Made by a program: the position numbers and the translations under genes. From JAIVGV01 sp035295985 (GTDB lineage Bacteria > Acidobacteriota > Blastocatellia > Pyrinomonadales > Pyrinomonadaceae), in the NCBI GenBank assembly GCA_035295985.1, contig DATHBT010000196.1, positions 1-6,442 of the forward strand: a DNA stretch of 6,442 bases, written 5' to 3'. The notes under the pieces were generated by a model. The model was not told the origin of the DNA. It saw nothing but the letters and a program-made list of their open reading frames with translations, and ran no database searches. Position 1 is the stretch's first letter, and each line of letters opens with the position of its first letter. Shown here in pieces: positions 1 to 6,383 of the stretch.

Positions 1-540
1 CTCGCCGTGCAGTTGCCGCCCCTGCGCGACGACGTTCTCGGCCAGCTTCCTCAAGCGTTCGAGGTGCGTGGCCGCCTCGTCGGGGAGGTTTTTGTCAGAC
101 ACGTCGAGGCCGAACTCGCGGTAGCGGTCGAGCTGCGAGCGGACGCCGCTCAAGACTTGCCCCGCCAAAAGATAGTAGGCCCGCGTCGTGGCCTCGTTCT
201 GCGGCGAGCGAGCGCGGTAGGCATCGTTCAATAAATTCTCCGCGTAGGCGTAGTCCGACTGCTCGAAGTAGATGCCCATCAGCAGGACGAGCGTGATCTC
301 GCGCAGCGACTCGTCCGAGGCCGCCGCCGTGCGGAGCGCTTCGAGTTCGCTGCGCGCCGACGGCAGGTTGCCGGCGGCGGCCAGCGCGCGTGCGCGCACG
401 AGGCGCCGCTGCAAGGTCTCCGCGTCAACCGCGGCGGGCGGCGACTGCGCCGCGGCCGAGAGTGCCAAGGTGGAGAAGATAAGAAGGCAGGGGAGGAGTG
501 GTCTGAACACCGCGAGCGTATGAATGCGTCTTCCCTTCAC
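1..540 (-). CDS. Exported TPR-like helical protein, N-terminal 180 residues (runs off the left edge)
   Basis: Translating the minus strand from a GTG at 538-540 gives 180 codons without a stop up to the window edge, so the C-terminus is missing. An in-frame TAG lies 16 codons upstream, limiting the start; GGAG at 551-554 sits 10 nt before the GTG. Residues 1-31 look like a Sec signal peptide: a basic start (KGRR), a hydrophobic core (LLPCLLIFSTLALS) and an AAA-Q cleavage site near 31/32. The mature part is Ala/Leu/Arg-rich and helical. Residues 43-70 (ARALAAAGNLPSARSELEAL) and 84-110 (MGIYFEQSDYAYAENLLNDA) have the spacing of tetratricopeptide repeats, and 157-172 look like another amphipathic helix. 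I do not recognise a specific family; the likely role is a periplasmic or envelope-associated scaffold. It lies beyond the probable operon terminator, so a link to nucleoside salvage is not implied. The gene is solid; its function is unknown. Confidence 0.8.
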   Translation of the reverse strand, partial: MKGRRIHTLAVFRPLLPCLLIFSTLALSAAAQSPPAAVDAETLQRRLVRARALAAAGNLPSARSELEALRTAAASDESLREITLVLLMGIYFEQSDYAYAENLLNDAYRARSPQNEATTRAYYLLAGQVLSGVRSQLDRYREFGLDVSDKNLPDEAATHLERLRKLAENVVAQGRQLHGE

Positions 541-574
541 TTGATAGAGACTCCGTCGGGGCTGAGAGCAGTCG

Positions 575-610
575 AAAAAAGGTTGCTACCGCCGGGAGAC
601 TTCGGCGGGC
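575..610 (-). terminator. Probable Rho-independent terminator of the salvage operon
   Basis: Read on the minus strand, CCGCCG (608-603) and CGGCGG (594-589) form a 6-bp GC stem with an 8-nt loop. An outer GC/GC pair (610-609 with 586-585) extends it past a 2-nt bulge. A run of six T (580-575) follows, 8 nt after the main stem or 4 nt after the outer pair. It lies 48 nt past the amidohydrolase stop and before the exported TPR-like gene, where a transcript end is expected. The distance from stem to T-run is longer than ideal, so termination may be incomplete. Confidence 0.5.
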
Positions 611-658
611 AGTGCTTAGCTGGTTGGAGTCGATTATCGCCCCGCGCGTTCGCCGGGA

Positions 659-2173
659 TCAAACGCCGCGGCCCGCGCGACGCCTGCGCCGGGCCGGCGG
701 GCGGCGCTCTTCGGTTCCGCCGGCCGGCGGGGCGGCCGAACCCGCCGGGGCGAGGCTGCGCCTGACCATCGCGCCCAGCACTTCGGCCTCACGCCTGATC
801 GCCGCCTCGTCGAGCGTGAGCAGCCGGCGGTCGCGCATCAGGACGCGCCCCTCGACGACGACGTGGCGCACGTCCGAAGCCTTGGTCGCGTAAACGAGGT
901 GCGAATAGACGTTGTACGAAGGCGTCTGGTGCGGCGCGTCGAAGTCCACGACGATCAGGTCGGCTCGCTTCCCCTCTTCGAGCGAGCCGATTTCGCGTTC
1001 GAGGTGCAGGGCGCGAGCGCCGCGGATCGTAGCCATCTCCAGGGCCTCCACGGCCGAGACCACTTTCGGATCGTTCGCCGTCAGCTTGTGCAGCTTCGCC
1101 GCGAAGTCCATCGCCTCCCACATGGAGAGATCGTTGTTCGACGCAGGCCCGTCCGTGCCGAGGCCGAGCGCCACGTCCGCGCGCAGGTAGGCCGGCACGG
1201 GCGCGGCGCCCGAAGCCAGCTTCATGTTCGACTCCGGGTTGTGGACGACGCCGACGCCGTGCCGCCTGAGCAGCGCGATCTCCGCGTCGGTCGCGTGGAC
1301 GACGTGCGCGGCGATGACGCGCTCGCTGAGGAAGCCGATCCGCGCGAGGTAGTTGACGGGCGAAGCGCCGTGGTCGCGCGTTATGTCCTCGACCTCCTTG
1401 CGCGTCTCCGCGACGTGTATGACGACGGGCGCGCCGGTCTTTCGGGAAAACTCGCTCACCTCGCGCAGGTGCTCTTCCGAGACCGTGTAGGGCGCGTGCG
1501 GCGCGACAGCCGCGGTGATCAGCCTGTGCCCCTTCCACTTCGCCACGTAGCGCGCCGTGTAGGCCATCGCGTCGGCCCAGGTCTTGTTGTCGGGCACGGG
1601 AAAGTCTATGACGGTCTCGCCGAGCACGGCCCGGACGCCGGCGCGCGCGGTCTCTTCGGCGATGGCGTCCTCGAAGTAGTACATGTCGCAGTAGGTGGTC
1701 GTGCCGCCTCGTATCATCTCCGCGAGGCCGAGGCGCGTGCCGGCGCGGACGAACCGCTCGGTCACGTTCTTCGCCTCGGCCGGGAAGATGTACTTCGTCA
1801 GCCACTCGTTCAGATCGAGATCGTCTGCGACGCCGCGGAAGAGTGACATCGGAATGTGCGTGTGGCCGTTAATCAGCCCCGGCATCACGACGCGGCCCGC
1901 CGCGTCAATCGTCTCCCGCGCGGAGAAGCGGCGCTCGATCTCGGCGCGCGTCCCGACCGCCACGATGCGCCCGCCGCTCACGGCGACCGCCCCGTCGACG
2001 ATGACGCGCCGCGCGGCGTCCATCGTCACGACCGTGCCGCCGCGCACGAGCAGATCGACGTTCCTCTGCCGCGCCGCCTCGACGGGCGCGGCCGGCGGCA
2101 GCGAGAGCAGTATCGCGATGGCGGCGGCGATTGAGAGCAGCCGGCTCGGTCGTCGTCGGTTCGGTTGTCGCAT
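659..2173 (-). CDS. Exported amidohydrolase, MTA/SAH/adenosine deaminase type (COG0402)
   Basis: 504-residue metal-dependent deaminase. Family members remove the 6-amino group from methylthioadenosine, S-adenosylhomocysteine or adenosine. The expected residues are present: metal ligands H104 and H106 (NGHTH), H253 and D341 (GTDGPASNN), catalytic E256 (HVAET), H226 (APHAPYT), H290/H293 (AAHVVHATD), and the HNPESNMKLASG motif at 311-322. MSLFRGVADDL and AEMIRGGTTT are typical of the MtaD-like branch. Usual members have about 430-450 residues and begin near residue 39 here. This protein adds a basic N-terminus with a hydrophobic stretch (about 11-27) and a likely cut after VEA (about 31-33), and a Pro/Ala/Arg-rich tail from about 475. 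An in-frame TAG six codons upstream confines the start; no Shine-Dalgarno is visible. It is the last gene of the operon, 102 nt after cytidine deaminase. Adenosine as substrate is suggested by context; other COG0402 substrates cannot be excluded. Export is predicted from the N-terminus only. Confidence 0.88.
   Translation of the reverse strand: MRQPNRRRPSRLLSIAAAIAILLSLPPAAPVEAARQRNVDLLVRGGTVVTMDAARRVIVDGAVAVSGGRIVAVGTRAEIERRFSARETIDAAGRVVMPGLINGHTHIPMSLFRGVADDLDLNEWLTKYIFPAEAKNVTERFVRAGTRLGLAEMIRGGTTTYCDMYYFEDAIAEETARAGVRAVLGETVIDFPVPDNKTWADAMAYTARYVAKWKGHRLITAAVAPHAPYTVSEEHLREVSEFSRKTGAPVVIHVAETRKEVEDITRDHGASPVNYLARIGFLSERVIAAHVVHATDAEIALLRRHGVGVVHNPESNMKLASGAAPVPAYLRADVALGLGTDGPASNNDLSMWEAMDFAAKLHKLTANDPKVVSAVEALEMATIRGARALHLEREIGSLEEGKRADLIVVDFDAPHQTPSYNVYSHLVYATKASDVRHVVVEGRVLMRDRRLLTLDEAAIRREAEVLGAMVRRSLAPAGSAAPPAGGTEERRPPARRRRRAGRGV
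692..725. repeat. GC-rich inverted repeat inside the amidohydrolase tail
   Basis: GGCCGGCGG (692-700) and CCGCCGGCC (717-725) are perfect 9-nt complements separated by 16 nt. They fall in the part of the deaminase gene that encodes the low-complexity Pro/Ala/Arg tail, near the 3' end of the operon. There is no T-run next to it. It may simply reflect extreme local GC content, or be a secondary RNA structure just before the terminator. Confidence 0.4.
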
Positions 2174-2275
2174 GGGTTTTCGCGCTGGCTACTGTGGCTG
2201 TCTTGAGTCGTCGGGACGTTCGCGCACTCGCGCGAGTCAATACCGGTTCGCGCGGCAGGATGACGGGGCGCGGCG

Positions 2276-2695
2276 TCAGGTCTGCTCGCCCGTCTCCTTG
2301 AGGAAATCCGCGTCGAAGGGGTGCGGCAGGAGTTCCGACATCTTGTAGGTCTTCGTCTGCCCGCGCAGGTTGGCGAGGACGACGGGGATGTCGCCGCAGA
2401 ACTCCCAGATGATCTGCCGGCACGCGCCGCACGGCGGCGTCAGCCGCTCCGTGTCGGCGACGACCGCGATGCGGCGGAACTTTCGCGCGCCCTCCGAGAG
2501 CGCCTTCCATATCGTGACGCGCTCGGCGCACATCGTCAGCTCGTAGGTCGCGCTCTCGACGTTGCAGCCCGTAAACACGCGGCCGTCGCCCGCTTCGAGC
2601 GCCGCGCCGACGCAGAAGTTCGAGTAGCGCGCGAGCGCACAGTCGCGCGCCTCGGTCGCCGCCCCTATGATTTTGTCCGGAGATTCTTCGCCCAA
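2276..2695 (-). CDS. cdd: Cytidine deaminase, short tetrameric type, TTG start
   Basis: Cytosolic zinc enzyme converting cytidine and deoxycytidine to uridine and deoxyuridine. From TTG at 2693-2695 it is 139 residues, matching the 130-140 usual for the homotetrameric class. Zinc ligands are C56 (MCAER), C89 and C92 (PCGAC); E58 is the catalytic proton shuttle; N45 and E47 (GCNVES) bind the ribose. YSNF at 24-27 and the ELLP motif at 121-124 are typical. The frame stays open upstream to an ATG at 2902, but that part lies inside uridine kinase and its Arg-rich translation does not resemble the family, so I reject it. GAGGGGGAG at 2702-2710 is 6 nt before the chosen TTG. Another TTG at 2714-2716 overlaps the uridine kinase stop (TTGA) and would add seven residues. 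Translation is probably coupled to uridine kinase. It feeds uridine to that kinase. Confidence 0.95.
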   Translation of the reverse strand: MGEESPDKIIGAATEARDCALARYSNFCVGAALEAGDGRVFTGCNVESATYELTMCAERVTIWKALSEGARKFRRIAVVADTERLTPPCGACRQIIWEFCGDIPVVLANLRGQTKTYKMSELLPHPFDADFLKETGEQT

Positions 2696-2701
2696 AAACG
2701 G

Positions 2702-2710
2702 CTCCCCCTC
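2702..2710 (-). promoter_or_regulatory. Ribosome binding site that fixes the cdd start
   Basis: GAGGGGGAG on the minus strand, 6 nt before TTG 2695-2693 and immediately after the uridine kinase stop. It is the strongest Shine-Dalgarno sequence noticed at any start in the window. It favours the 2695 TTG over the 2716 TTG, because it lies downstream of the latter. Confidence 0.65.
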
Positions 2711-2712
2711 GT

Positions 2713-3366
2713 TCAAATTGTCTGCGCCTCGGCAGGCTCCGCCTCGCGCCGCGCGCGCTCCTCGGTCAGCCGCTCGCGGATTTTGCCGCTCAGCAGGTCG
2801 ATGCTCACCTTGTTGTACCCGCCTTCGGGGATGATCACGTCGGCCACGCGCTTCGACGGCTCGACGAACTGCTGGTGCATCGGTCGGACGGTCTCGATCC
2901 ACTGCTCTATCACCGAATCGACGTTGCGCCCGCGCTCGGCGATGTCGCGCCTGAGGCGGCGGATGAAGCGTATGTCGTCCGGCGTGTCCACGAAGACTTT
3001 GATGTCCATCTCGGCGAGCAGCCGCGGCTCCGCGAAGATGAGGATGCCCTCGACGATGGTGATCAGCTTCGGCTCGACGCGCAGGGTTTCGGGCCGCCGC
3101 AGGTGGTTCCTGAAGTCGTAGAGCGGGAGATCGACCGCCCGGCCGCGGCGCAGCGCCGCAACGTGCGAGACGAGCAGGTCGTTGTCGATGGCGTCCGGGT
3201 GATCGAAGTTGACCTTGTGCCGGTAGTCGAGCGGCATGTCGGCGAGGTTGCGGTAGTAGGAGTCCTGCTGAATGAAGGCGACCTCGTGCGACCCGACCGC
3301 CTGCAACAGCCGGTTCGCCACGGTTGTCTTCCCCGACCCGGTCCCGCCGCAGATGCCTATGATCAT
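2713..3366 (-). CDS. udk: Uridine kinase (uridine/cytidine kinase)
   Basis: Cytosolic P-loop kinase phosphorylating uridine and cytidine to UMP and CMP, the committing step of pyrimidine nucleoside salvage. The 217 residues fit the usual 205-220. The Walker A motif is GGTGSGKTT at 7-15. Family motifs follow in order: DSYY (35-38), NFDHP (53-57), the YDF triad of the uridine site (83-85), VEGIL (105-109), the arginine-rich lid RRLRRDIAERGR (136-147), and MHQQFVEPSK (163-172), which closes the nucleoside pocket. The final 20 residues are charged and variable, as is common. The start is ATG, 10 nt after the phosphorylase stop, with only a weak purine-rich GGGCGAG close to the ATG. The stop overlaps a possible TTG of cytidine deaminase. 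The tight packing pnp-udk-cdd suggests one translated unit. Identification is secure; phosphoribulokinase is excluded by length and motifs. Confidence 0.96.
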   Translation of the reverse strand: MIIGICGGTGSGKTTVANRLLQAVGSHEVAFIQQDSYYRNLADMPLDYRHKVNFDHPDAIDNDLLVSHVAALRRGRAVDLPLYDFRNHLRRPETLRVEPKLITIVEGILIFAEPRLLAEMDIKVFVDTPDDIRFIRRLRRDIAERGRNVDSVIEQWIETVRPMHQQFVEPSKRVADVIIPEGGYNKVSIDLLSGKIRERLTEERARREAEPAEAQTI

Positions 3367-3376
3367 CGCTCGCCCG

Positions 3377-4216
3377 TCACTGCAACTTCGGAATGATGGC
3401 GCGCAATAGCGCCGAGAAGGTTTCGCGTACGCGCTCGCCGGTCTCGATCACCTCGGCGTGATCTATCGGGCGGTCGAGCACCCCGGCGGCCATGTTCGTG
3501 ATGCAGGAGATGCCGAGGACTTTGAGGCCCGCGTGGCGCGCGACAATGGCCTCGGGCACGGTGCTCATGCCGACGGCGTCGGCCCCGAGCGCGCGCAGCA
3601 TGCGGATCTCGGCGGGCGTCTCGTAGGCCGGCCCCGAAAGCGCCGCGTAAACGCCGCGGCGGAGTTCTATTTCGAGCGCGTGCGCCTCCTGGATCGCGAT
3701 CTCCTGGTAGGCGCGGTCGTAAACCTCGCTCATGTCGGGGAAGCGCGGGCCGAAGCGCGCGTCGTTCGGGCCGCGCAGCGGGTTCGCGCCCATCAGGTTC
3801 AGGTGGTCGCTGATGAGCATGAGCGAACCCTGCTTGAGCGAGTTGTTGAGGCCCCCCGCCGCGTTCGTCAGCACCAGAGATTTAACGCCGCACAGCGCGA
3901 GCACGCGGACGGGGAACGTCACCTCTTCGAGCGCGTAGCCCTCGTAGAAGTGGAAGCGCCCCTGCATGACGACGACCTCCGCGCCGCCGACGCGTCCGAG
4001 CATGAGCCGGCCCGAATGGCCTTCGACCGTCGGGCGCGCGAAGCCTGGCACGTCCTCGTAAGGGATCGCCTCGGCGTCTTCCAGATCGTCCGCGAACGCG
4101 CCGAGGCCGCTCCCCAACACGAGCGCGACCCGCGCCTCCGCACGCCCGCGCGCGCGCACAGTCCGCGCCGCGTGCGCCGCGCGCTCGTAAAGCGTCTCGC
4201 TGTTCGTCTCTTCCAT
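3377..4216 (-). CDS. punA: Purine nucleoside phosphorylase, trimeric type (inosine/guanosine)
   Basis: Cytosolic enzyme splitting purine nucleosides with phosphate into the free base and ribose-1-phosphate. At 279 residues it has the normal length of the trimeric family. Visible motifs are LGSGLG (34-39) and GHSGR (66-70) for phosphate, QGRFHFYEGY (85-94, with the ribose-contacting His at 89), TNAAGG (117-122), HLNLMGANPL (138-147), GPAYETPAEIR (195-205, with E199 contacting the base) and GADAVGMSTVPE (211-222). By alignment from memory to human PNP, N241 in ITN matches Asn243, which selects 6-oxopurines. This argues for inosine/guanosine and against the related methylthioadenosine phosphorylase, which has Asp there. 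The ATG is 4 nt from a heptamer array and has no Shine-Dalgarno. It follows the permease genes by 52 nt and is spaced 10 nt from uridine kinase. punA is the usual name of this class in bacilli; the class is certain, the name a convention. Confidence 0.95.
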   Translation of the reverse strand: MEETNSETLYERAAHAARTVRARGRAEARVALVLGSGLGAFADDLEDAEAIPYEDVPGFARPTVEGHSGRLMLGRVGGAEVVVMQGRFHFYEGYALEEVTFPVRVLALCGVKSLVLTNAAGGLNNSLKQGSLMLISDHLNLMGANPLRGPNDARFGPRFPDMSEVYDRAYQEIAIQEAHALEIELRRGVYAALSGPAYETPAEIRMLRALGADAVGMSTVPEAIVARHAGLKVLGISCITNMAAGVLDRPIDHAEVIETGERVRETFSALLRAIIPKLQ

Positions 4217-4219
4217 CAG

Positions 4220-4249
4220 GCTGTTAGCTGTTAGCTGTTAGCTGTTAGC
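4220..4249. repeat. Heptamer tandem array (GCTGTTA)4 upstream of the purine phosphorylase
   Basis: Four perfect 7-bp units GCTGTTA (4220-4226, 4227-4233, 4234-4240, 4241-4247) plus GC. On the coding strand it reads (CTAACAG)n and ends three bases before the phosphorylase ATG, filling most of the 52-nt gap and occupying the normal ribosome binding position. Because 7 is not a multiple of 3, every frame meets TAA on the minus strand, and TAG on the plus strand, once per 21 nt. The array therefore tends to stop readthrough from the upstream gene. Confidence 0.95.
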
Positions 4250-4268
4250 AAATCGTCCCAACTGCTGT

Positions 4269-5159
4269 TCACTTCTCTTTCACGTAGGGGATGCCGAGGG
4301 CGCGCGGCGCGCGCGACGTGCCGATGAAGCCGGCGAGCACGACGATGGTCAGCACGTAGGGGATGATGTGGATGAACTGGTTCGGTATCTCCTCCTCGCC
4401 GAAGCGCACGCCCTGGAGCTGGATCGCCAGAGCCTCGGTGAAGCCGAAGAGGAGGCACGCGAGCATCGTCGGCACGGGTCGCCACTTGCCGAAGATGAGC
4501 GCGGCCAGCGCGATGAAGCCGCGCCCCGCGGCCATGTTGCGCGTAAAGAGCGACGACTGCCCGATTGACAGATACGCCCCGCCGATTGCGGCCAGCGCCC
4601 CCGAGAGCATCACGGCCAGATAACGGACGCGCGTCACGCTCACGCCCGCCGCGTCGGCCGCCGCCGGGTGCTCGCCCACGGCGCGCAGCCGCAGCCCGAA
4701 CGGCGTGCGGTAGAGCACGTACCACGTCACCGCGACGAGCGCGAAGCCGACGAAGATGGGCGTCCACGGGATCAGATTCTCGCGCGGAATCTGCGGCGTC
4801 GAACCCGACGAGAGGAAGAACGCGCCGGAGATCATCGCCGGGATGCCGATCATCAGGATGTTGATGGCCGTCCCGCTCACCACCTGATCGGCCCGGAAGC
4901 GTATGCACGCGACGGCGTGGATGAGTGCCACGGCGACGCCCGCCATGATCGCCGCCAGAAGACCGACGACGGGGCTGCCCGCCCAGTGCGTTACGGCCGC
5001 GGCCGTGAACGCGCCGGCCAGCATCAACCCTTCGAGCGCGATGTTGATCACGCCCGCGCGCTCCGAGTACAGCCCGCCCAGCGCGGCCAGCAGCAGTGGC
5101 GTCGCCAGCCGGATGGTCGAGGCGAGGAAGATTAGCGCGAGATCAAAAAAGTCAGTCAT
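4269..5159 (-). CDS. Nucleoside ABC importer, second permease (NupQ-like)
   Basis: 296-residue inner-membrane protein of the branched-chain/ribose-type permease family (BPD_transp_2), in the subgroup paired with BMP-type nucleoside-binding lipoproteins. Hydrophobic segments lie at about 5-29, 37-56, 63-86, 93-116, 133-150, 178-200, 214-223, 229-247 and 263-280. The subgroup signature GGLYSERAGVINIALEG spans 28-44. RFRADQVVSGTAIN is at 87-100; LRLRAVGEHPAAADAAGV at 156-173 is the cytoplasmic loop that docks on the ATPase; GRGFIALAALIFGKW is at 212-226. It is shorter than its partner permease, as usual for the second subunit. It should form a heterodimer with the product of the gene upstream. 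No Shine-Dalgarno precedes the ATG, which follows the repeat hairpin by 4 nt. Salvage enzymes downstream support nucleosides as the substrate; the individual nucleoside preference cannot be read. Confidence 0.93.
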   Translation of the reverse strand: MTDFFDLALIFLASTIRLATPLLLAALGGLYSERAGVINIALEGLMLAGAFTAAAVTHWAGSPVVGLLAAIMAGVAVALIHAVACIRFRADQVVSGTAINILMIGIPAMISGAFFLSSGSTPQIPRENLIPWTPIFVGFALVAVTWYVLYRTPFGLRLRAVGEHPAAADAAGVSVTRVRYLAVMLSGALAAIGGAYLSIGQSSLFTRNMAAGRGFIALAALIFGKWRPVPTMLACLLFGFTEALAIQLQGVRFGEEEIPNQFIHIIPYVLTIVVLAGFIGTSRAPRALGIPYVKEK

Positions 5160-5163
5160 GGAA

Positions 5164-5263
5164 TAGCTATTAGCTGTTAGCTATTAGCTGTTAGCAAGAA
5201 GTTGTTGGCTTTCGTCGCCAGGCTTTGGTCCGGCTAACAGCTAACAGCTAATAGCTAACAGCT
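5164..5263. repeat. Inverted pair of heptamer arrays between the two permease genes
   Basis: The left arm (5165-5195) alternates GCTATTA and GCTGTTA units; the right arm (5233-5263) carries the complementary CTAACAG/CTAATAG units. The arms match over 31 nt with three differences. All three are A/G-type swaps, so in RNA each gives a G-U wobble or an A-C mismatch depending on strand and site. The 37-nt loop (5196-5232) contains a small nested hairpin, TGGC (5206-5209) with GCCA (5217-5220). The element takes up nearly all of the 107-nt gap, starting 3 nt after the first permease's stop codon and ending 4 nt before the second's start codon. It resembles a REP/MITE-like or processing hairpin; its role is not shown. 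Confidence 0.9.
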
Positions 5264-5266
5264 TCT

Positions 5267-6382
5267 CTACACTTTCGATCTCCGCAACAGCCCGAAGCGT
5301 CCGAGCTTGCCGCGGAAGAGCGCCTCGGCGGCGACGAAGAGGATGACGACCGCCTGCAAGACCTCGACGATGTCCTTCGAGACGTGCTCGGAGAAGGCAT
5401 CGACGAAGATGCCGCCGCGGATGAGTACCGCGAAGAGCAGCGCCGAGAGCAGCACGCCTACGGGGTGGTTGCGGCCGAGGAGCGCGACGGCGATGCCGGT
5501 GAAACCGTAGTTGGCGGAAAAACCGTCGTAGAAACGGTGGCGGTAGCCGAGCACCTCGTTGACGGCGACCATCCCGGCCAGCGCCCCGGACACCGTCATC
5601 GCCAGTATGATCTGCTTCCGCACCGATATACCCCCGTACTCGGCGGCCGACGGGTTCGCGCCGGTCGCCCGAATCTCGTAGCCCCACTTCGTCCGCCACA
5701 GGAAGACGTACACGAGCGCGCACGCCAGGAGCGCGAGCAGGAACGCGAGGTTGAGCGGGATGCGCTCGGGGAATCCCGGCAGGAAGCGGCCGATGCGCGG
5801 CAGCTCCGCGCCCGGCCCGACGGGGACGGACTGCATGATCGGATCGCCCGGCGCTTTGTAGTAGTACTGCGTGAAGTAGCTGACCAGGGCGAGCGCGACG
5901 AAGTTCAACATGATCGTGTTGATGACTTCGTGCGACCCGAAGCGCGCCTTAAGCCACCCCGGTATCGCCCCCCAAAAGCCCCCGGCCACGATCGCCGTCA
6001 GCACGACGAGCGGCATGAGCACGAAGGCCGGCAGCGTCACCCACGCGTAGTTGGTCGGCGTGCCGAACACGTCCACGACCGTCCCGCCGAACTTGATGCC
6101 GACCCACGCGGTCGCGAACGCGGCGACGTAGAGCTGCCCCTCCGCGCCGATGTTCAGCAGCCCGCAGCGGAAGGCGACCGCCACGGCCAGCCCCGTGAAG
6201 ATGAGCGGCGTCGCGTAAAAGAGCGTGTAGCCGATGCCGTCGGGCCACGAGAGCGCGCTCCCGACGAGCAGCCGGTAGACGTTGATCGGGTTGTCGCCCA
6301 CCAGCAGCACGAAGATCGCGCCGACGACGAAGGCCGCCGCCACGGCGGCGAGCGGGAAGACGAGTTCTCGCAAATGCTTCAT
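5267..6382 (-). CDS. Nucleoside ABC importer, first permease (NupP-like)
   Basis: 371-residue inner-membrane permease of the BPD_transp_2 family, the larger partner of the next gene. It begins with a hydrophobic segment (about 8-29) after a short basic end. Further hydrophobic stretches lie at about 53-72, 83-96, 113-137, 154-171, 209-229, 257-276, 292-303, 306-323 and 338-355. Family motifs include LLNIGAEGQLYV (75-86), FGSHEVINTIMLN (148-160), GYEIRATGANPSAAEYGGI (234-252, the likely ATPase-docking loop) and GFTGIAVALLGRNHPVG (293-309). The 173-208 stretch is a polar, Pro/Gly-rich loop, as in NupP-type subunits. The ATG follows a heptamer array by 1 nt, without a Shine-Dalgarno. The frame stays open upstream to the window edge but offers no ATG, GTG or TTG in the 60 nt available. 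The ATPase and substrate-binding lipoprotein are missing here and probably lie just upstream. Confidence 0.93.
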   Translation of the reverse strand: MKHLRELVFPLAAVAAAFVVGAIFVLLVGDNPINVYRLLVGSALSWPDGIGYTLFYATPLIFTGLAVAVAFRCGLLNIGAEGQLYVAAFATAWVGIKFGGTVVDVFGTPTNYAWVTLPAFVLMPLVVLTAIVAGGFWGAIPGWLKARFGSHEVINTIMLNFVALALVSYFTQYYYKAPGDPIMQSVPVGPGAELPRIGRFLPGFPERIPLNLAFLLALLACALVYVFLWRTKWGYEIRATGANPSAAEYGGISVRKQIILAMTVSGALAGMVAVNEVLGYRHRFYDGFSANYGFTGIAVALLGRNHPVGVLLSALLFAVLIRGGIFVDAFSEHVSKDIVEVLQAVVILFVAAEALFRGKLGRFGLLRRSKV

Positions 6383-6383
6383 A

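Noticed and set aside
7..523. Plus-strand frames at the left edge (7-234 and 272-523)
   Set aside because: The minus strand here encodes a signal peptide and TPR-like helices with a plausible start; the plus-strand frames show no family features.
863..1846. Long plus-strand open frame (327 residues) opposite the amidohydrolase
   Set aside because: It is the antisense shadow of a GC-rich gene with intact catalytic motifs. Its translation is rich in Arg, Val, Asp and His without recognisable domains.
2212..2240. Possible promoter with TTGACT (2240-2235, minus strand) before the amidohydrolase, beside a small hairpin at 2220-2235
   Set aside because: No recognisable -10 element at 16-18 nt spacing, and the CGCGCGA-type hairpin is expected by chance in such GC-rich DNA.
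2696..2902. N-terminal extension of cytidine deaminase to ATG 2902
   Set aside because: It overlaps uridine kinase completely, is Arg-rich and unlike the family, and a good ribosome binding site supports TTG 2695.
3377..4216. Methylthioadenosine phosphorylase as an alternative identity for the phosphorylase
   Set aside because: The base-recognition position carries Asn (ITN at 239-241) as in 6-oxopurine phosphorylases, not the Asp of the MTA enzymes.
3458..4234. Plus-strand open frame (258 residues) opposite the purine phosphorylase
   Set aside because: Antisense shadow of a well-conserved enzyme; composition is typical of a mirrored GC-rich frame and no motif is visible.
4220..4249. Heptamer arrays as a CRISPR array
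   Set aside because: Units are 7 bp and contiguous, with no spacers and no cas genes.
5160..5266. Purine riboswitch or tRNA-like fold in the permease gap
   Set aside because: The structure is explained by opposed heptamer arrays; none of the conserved junction or loop bases of a purine riboswitch or tRNA are seen.
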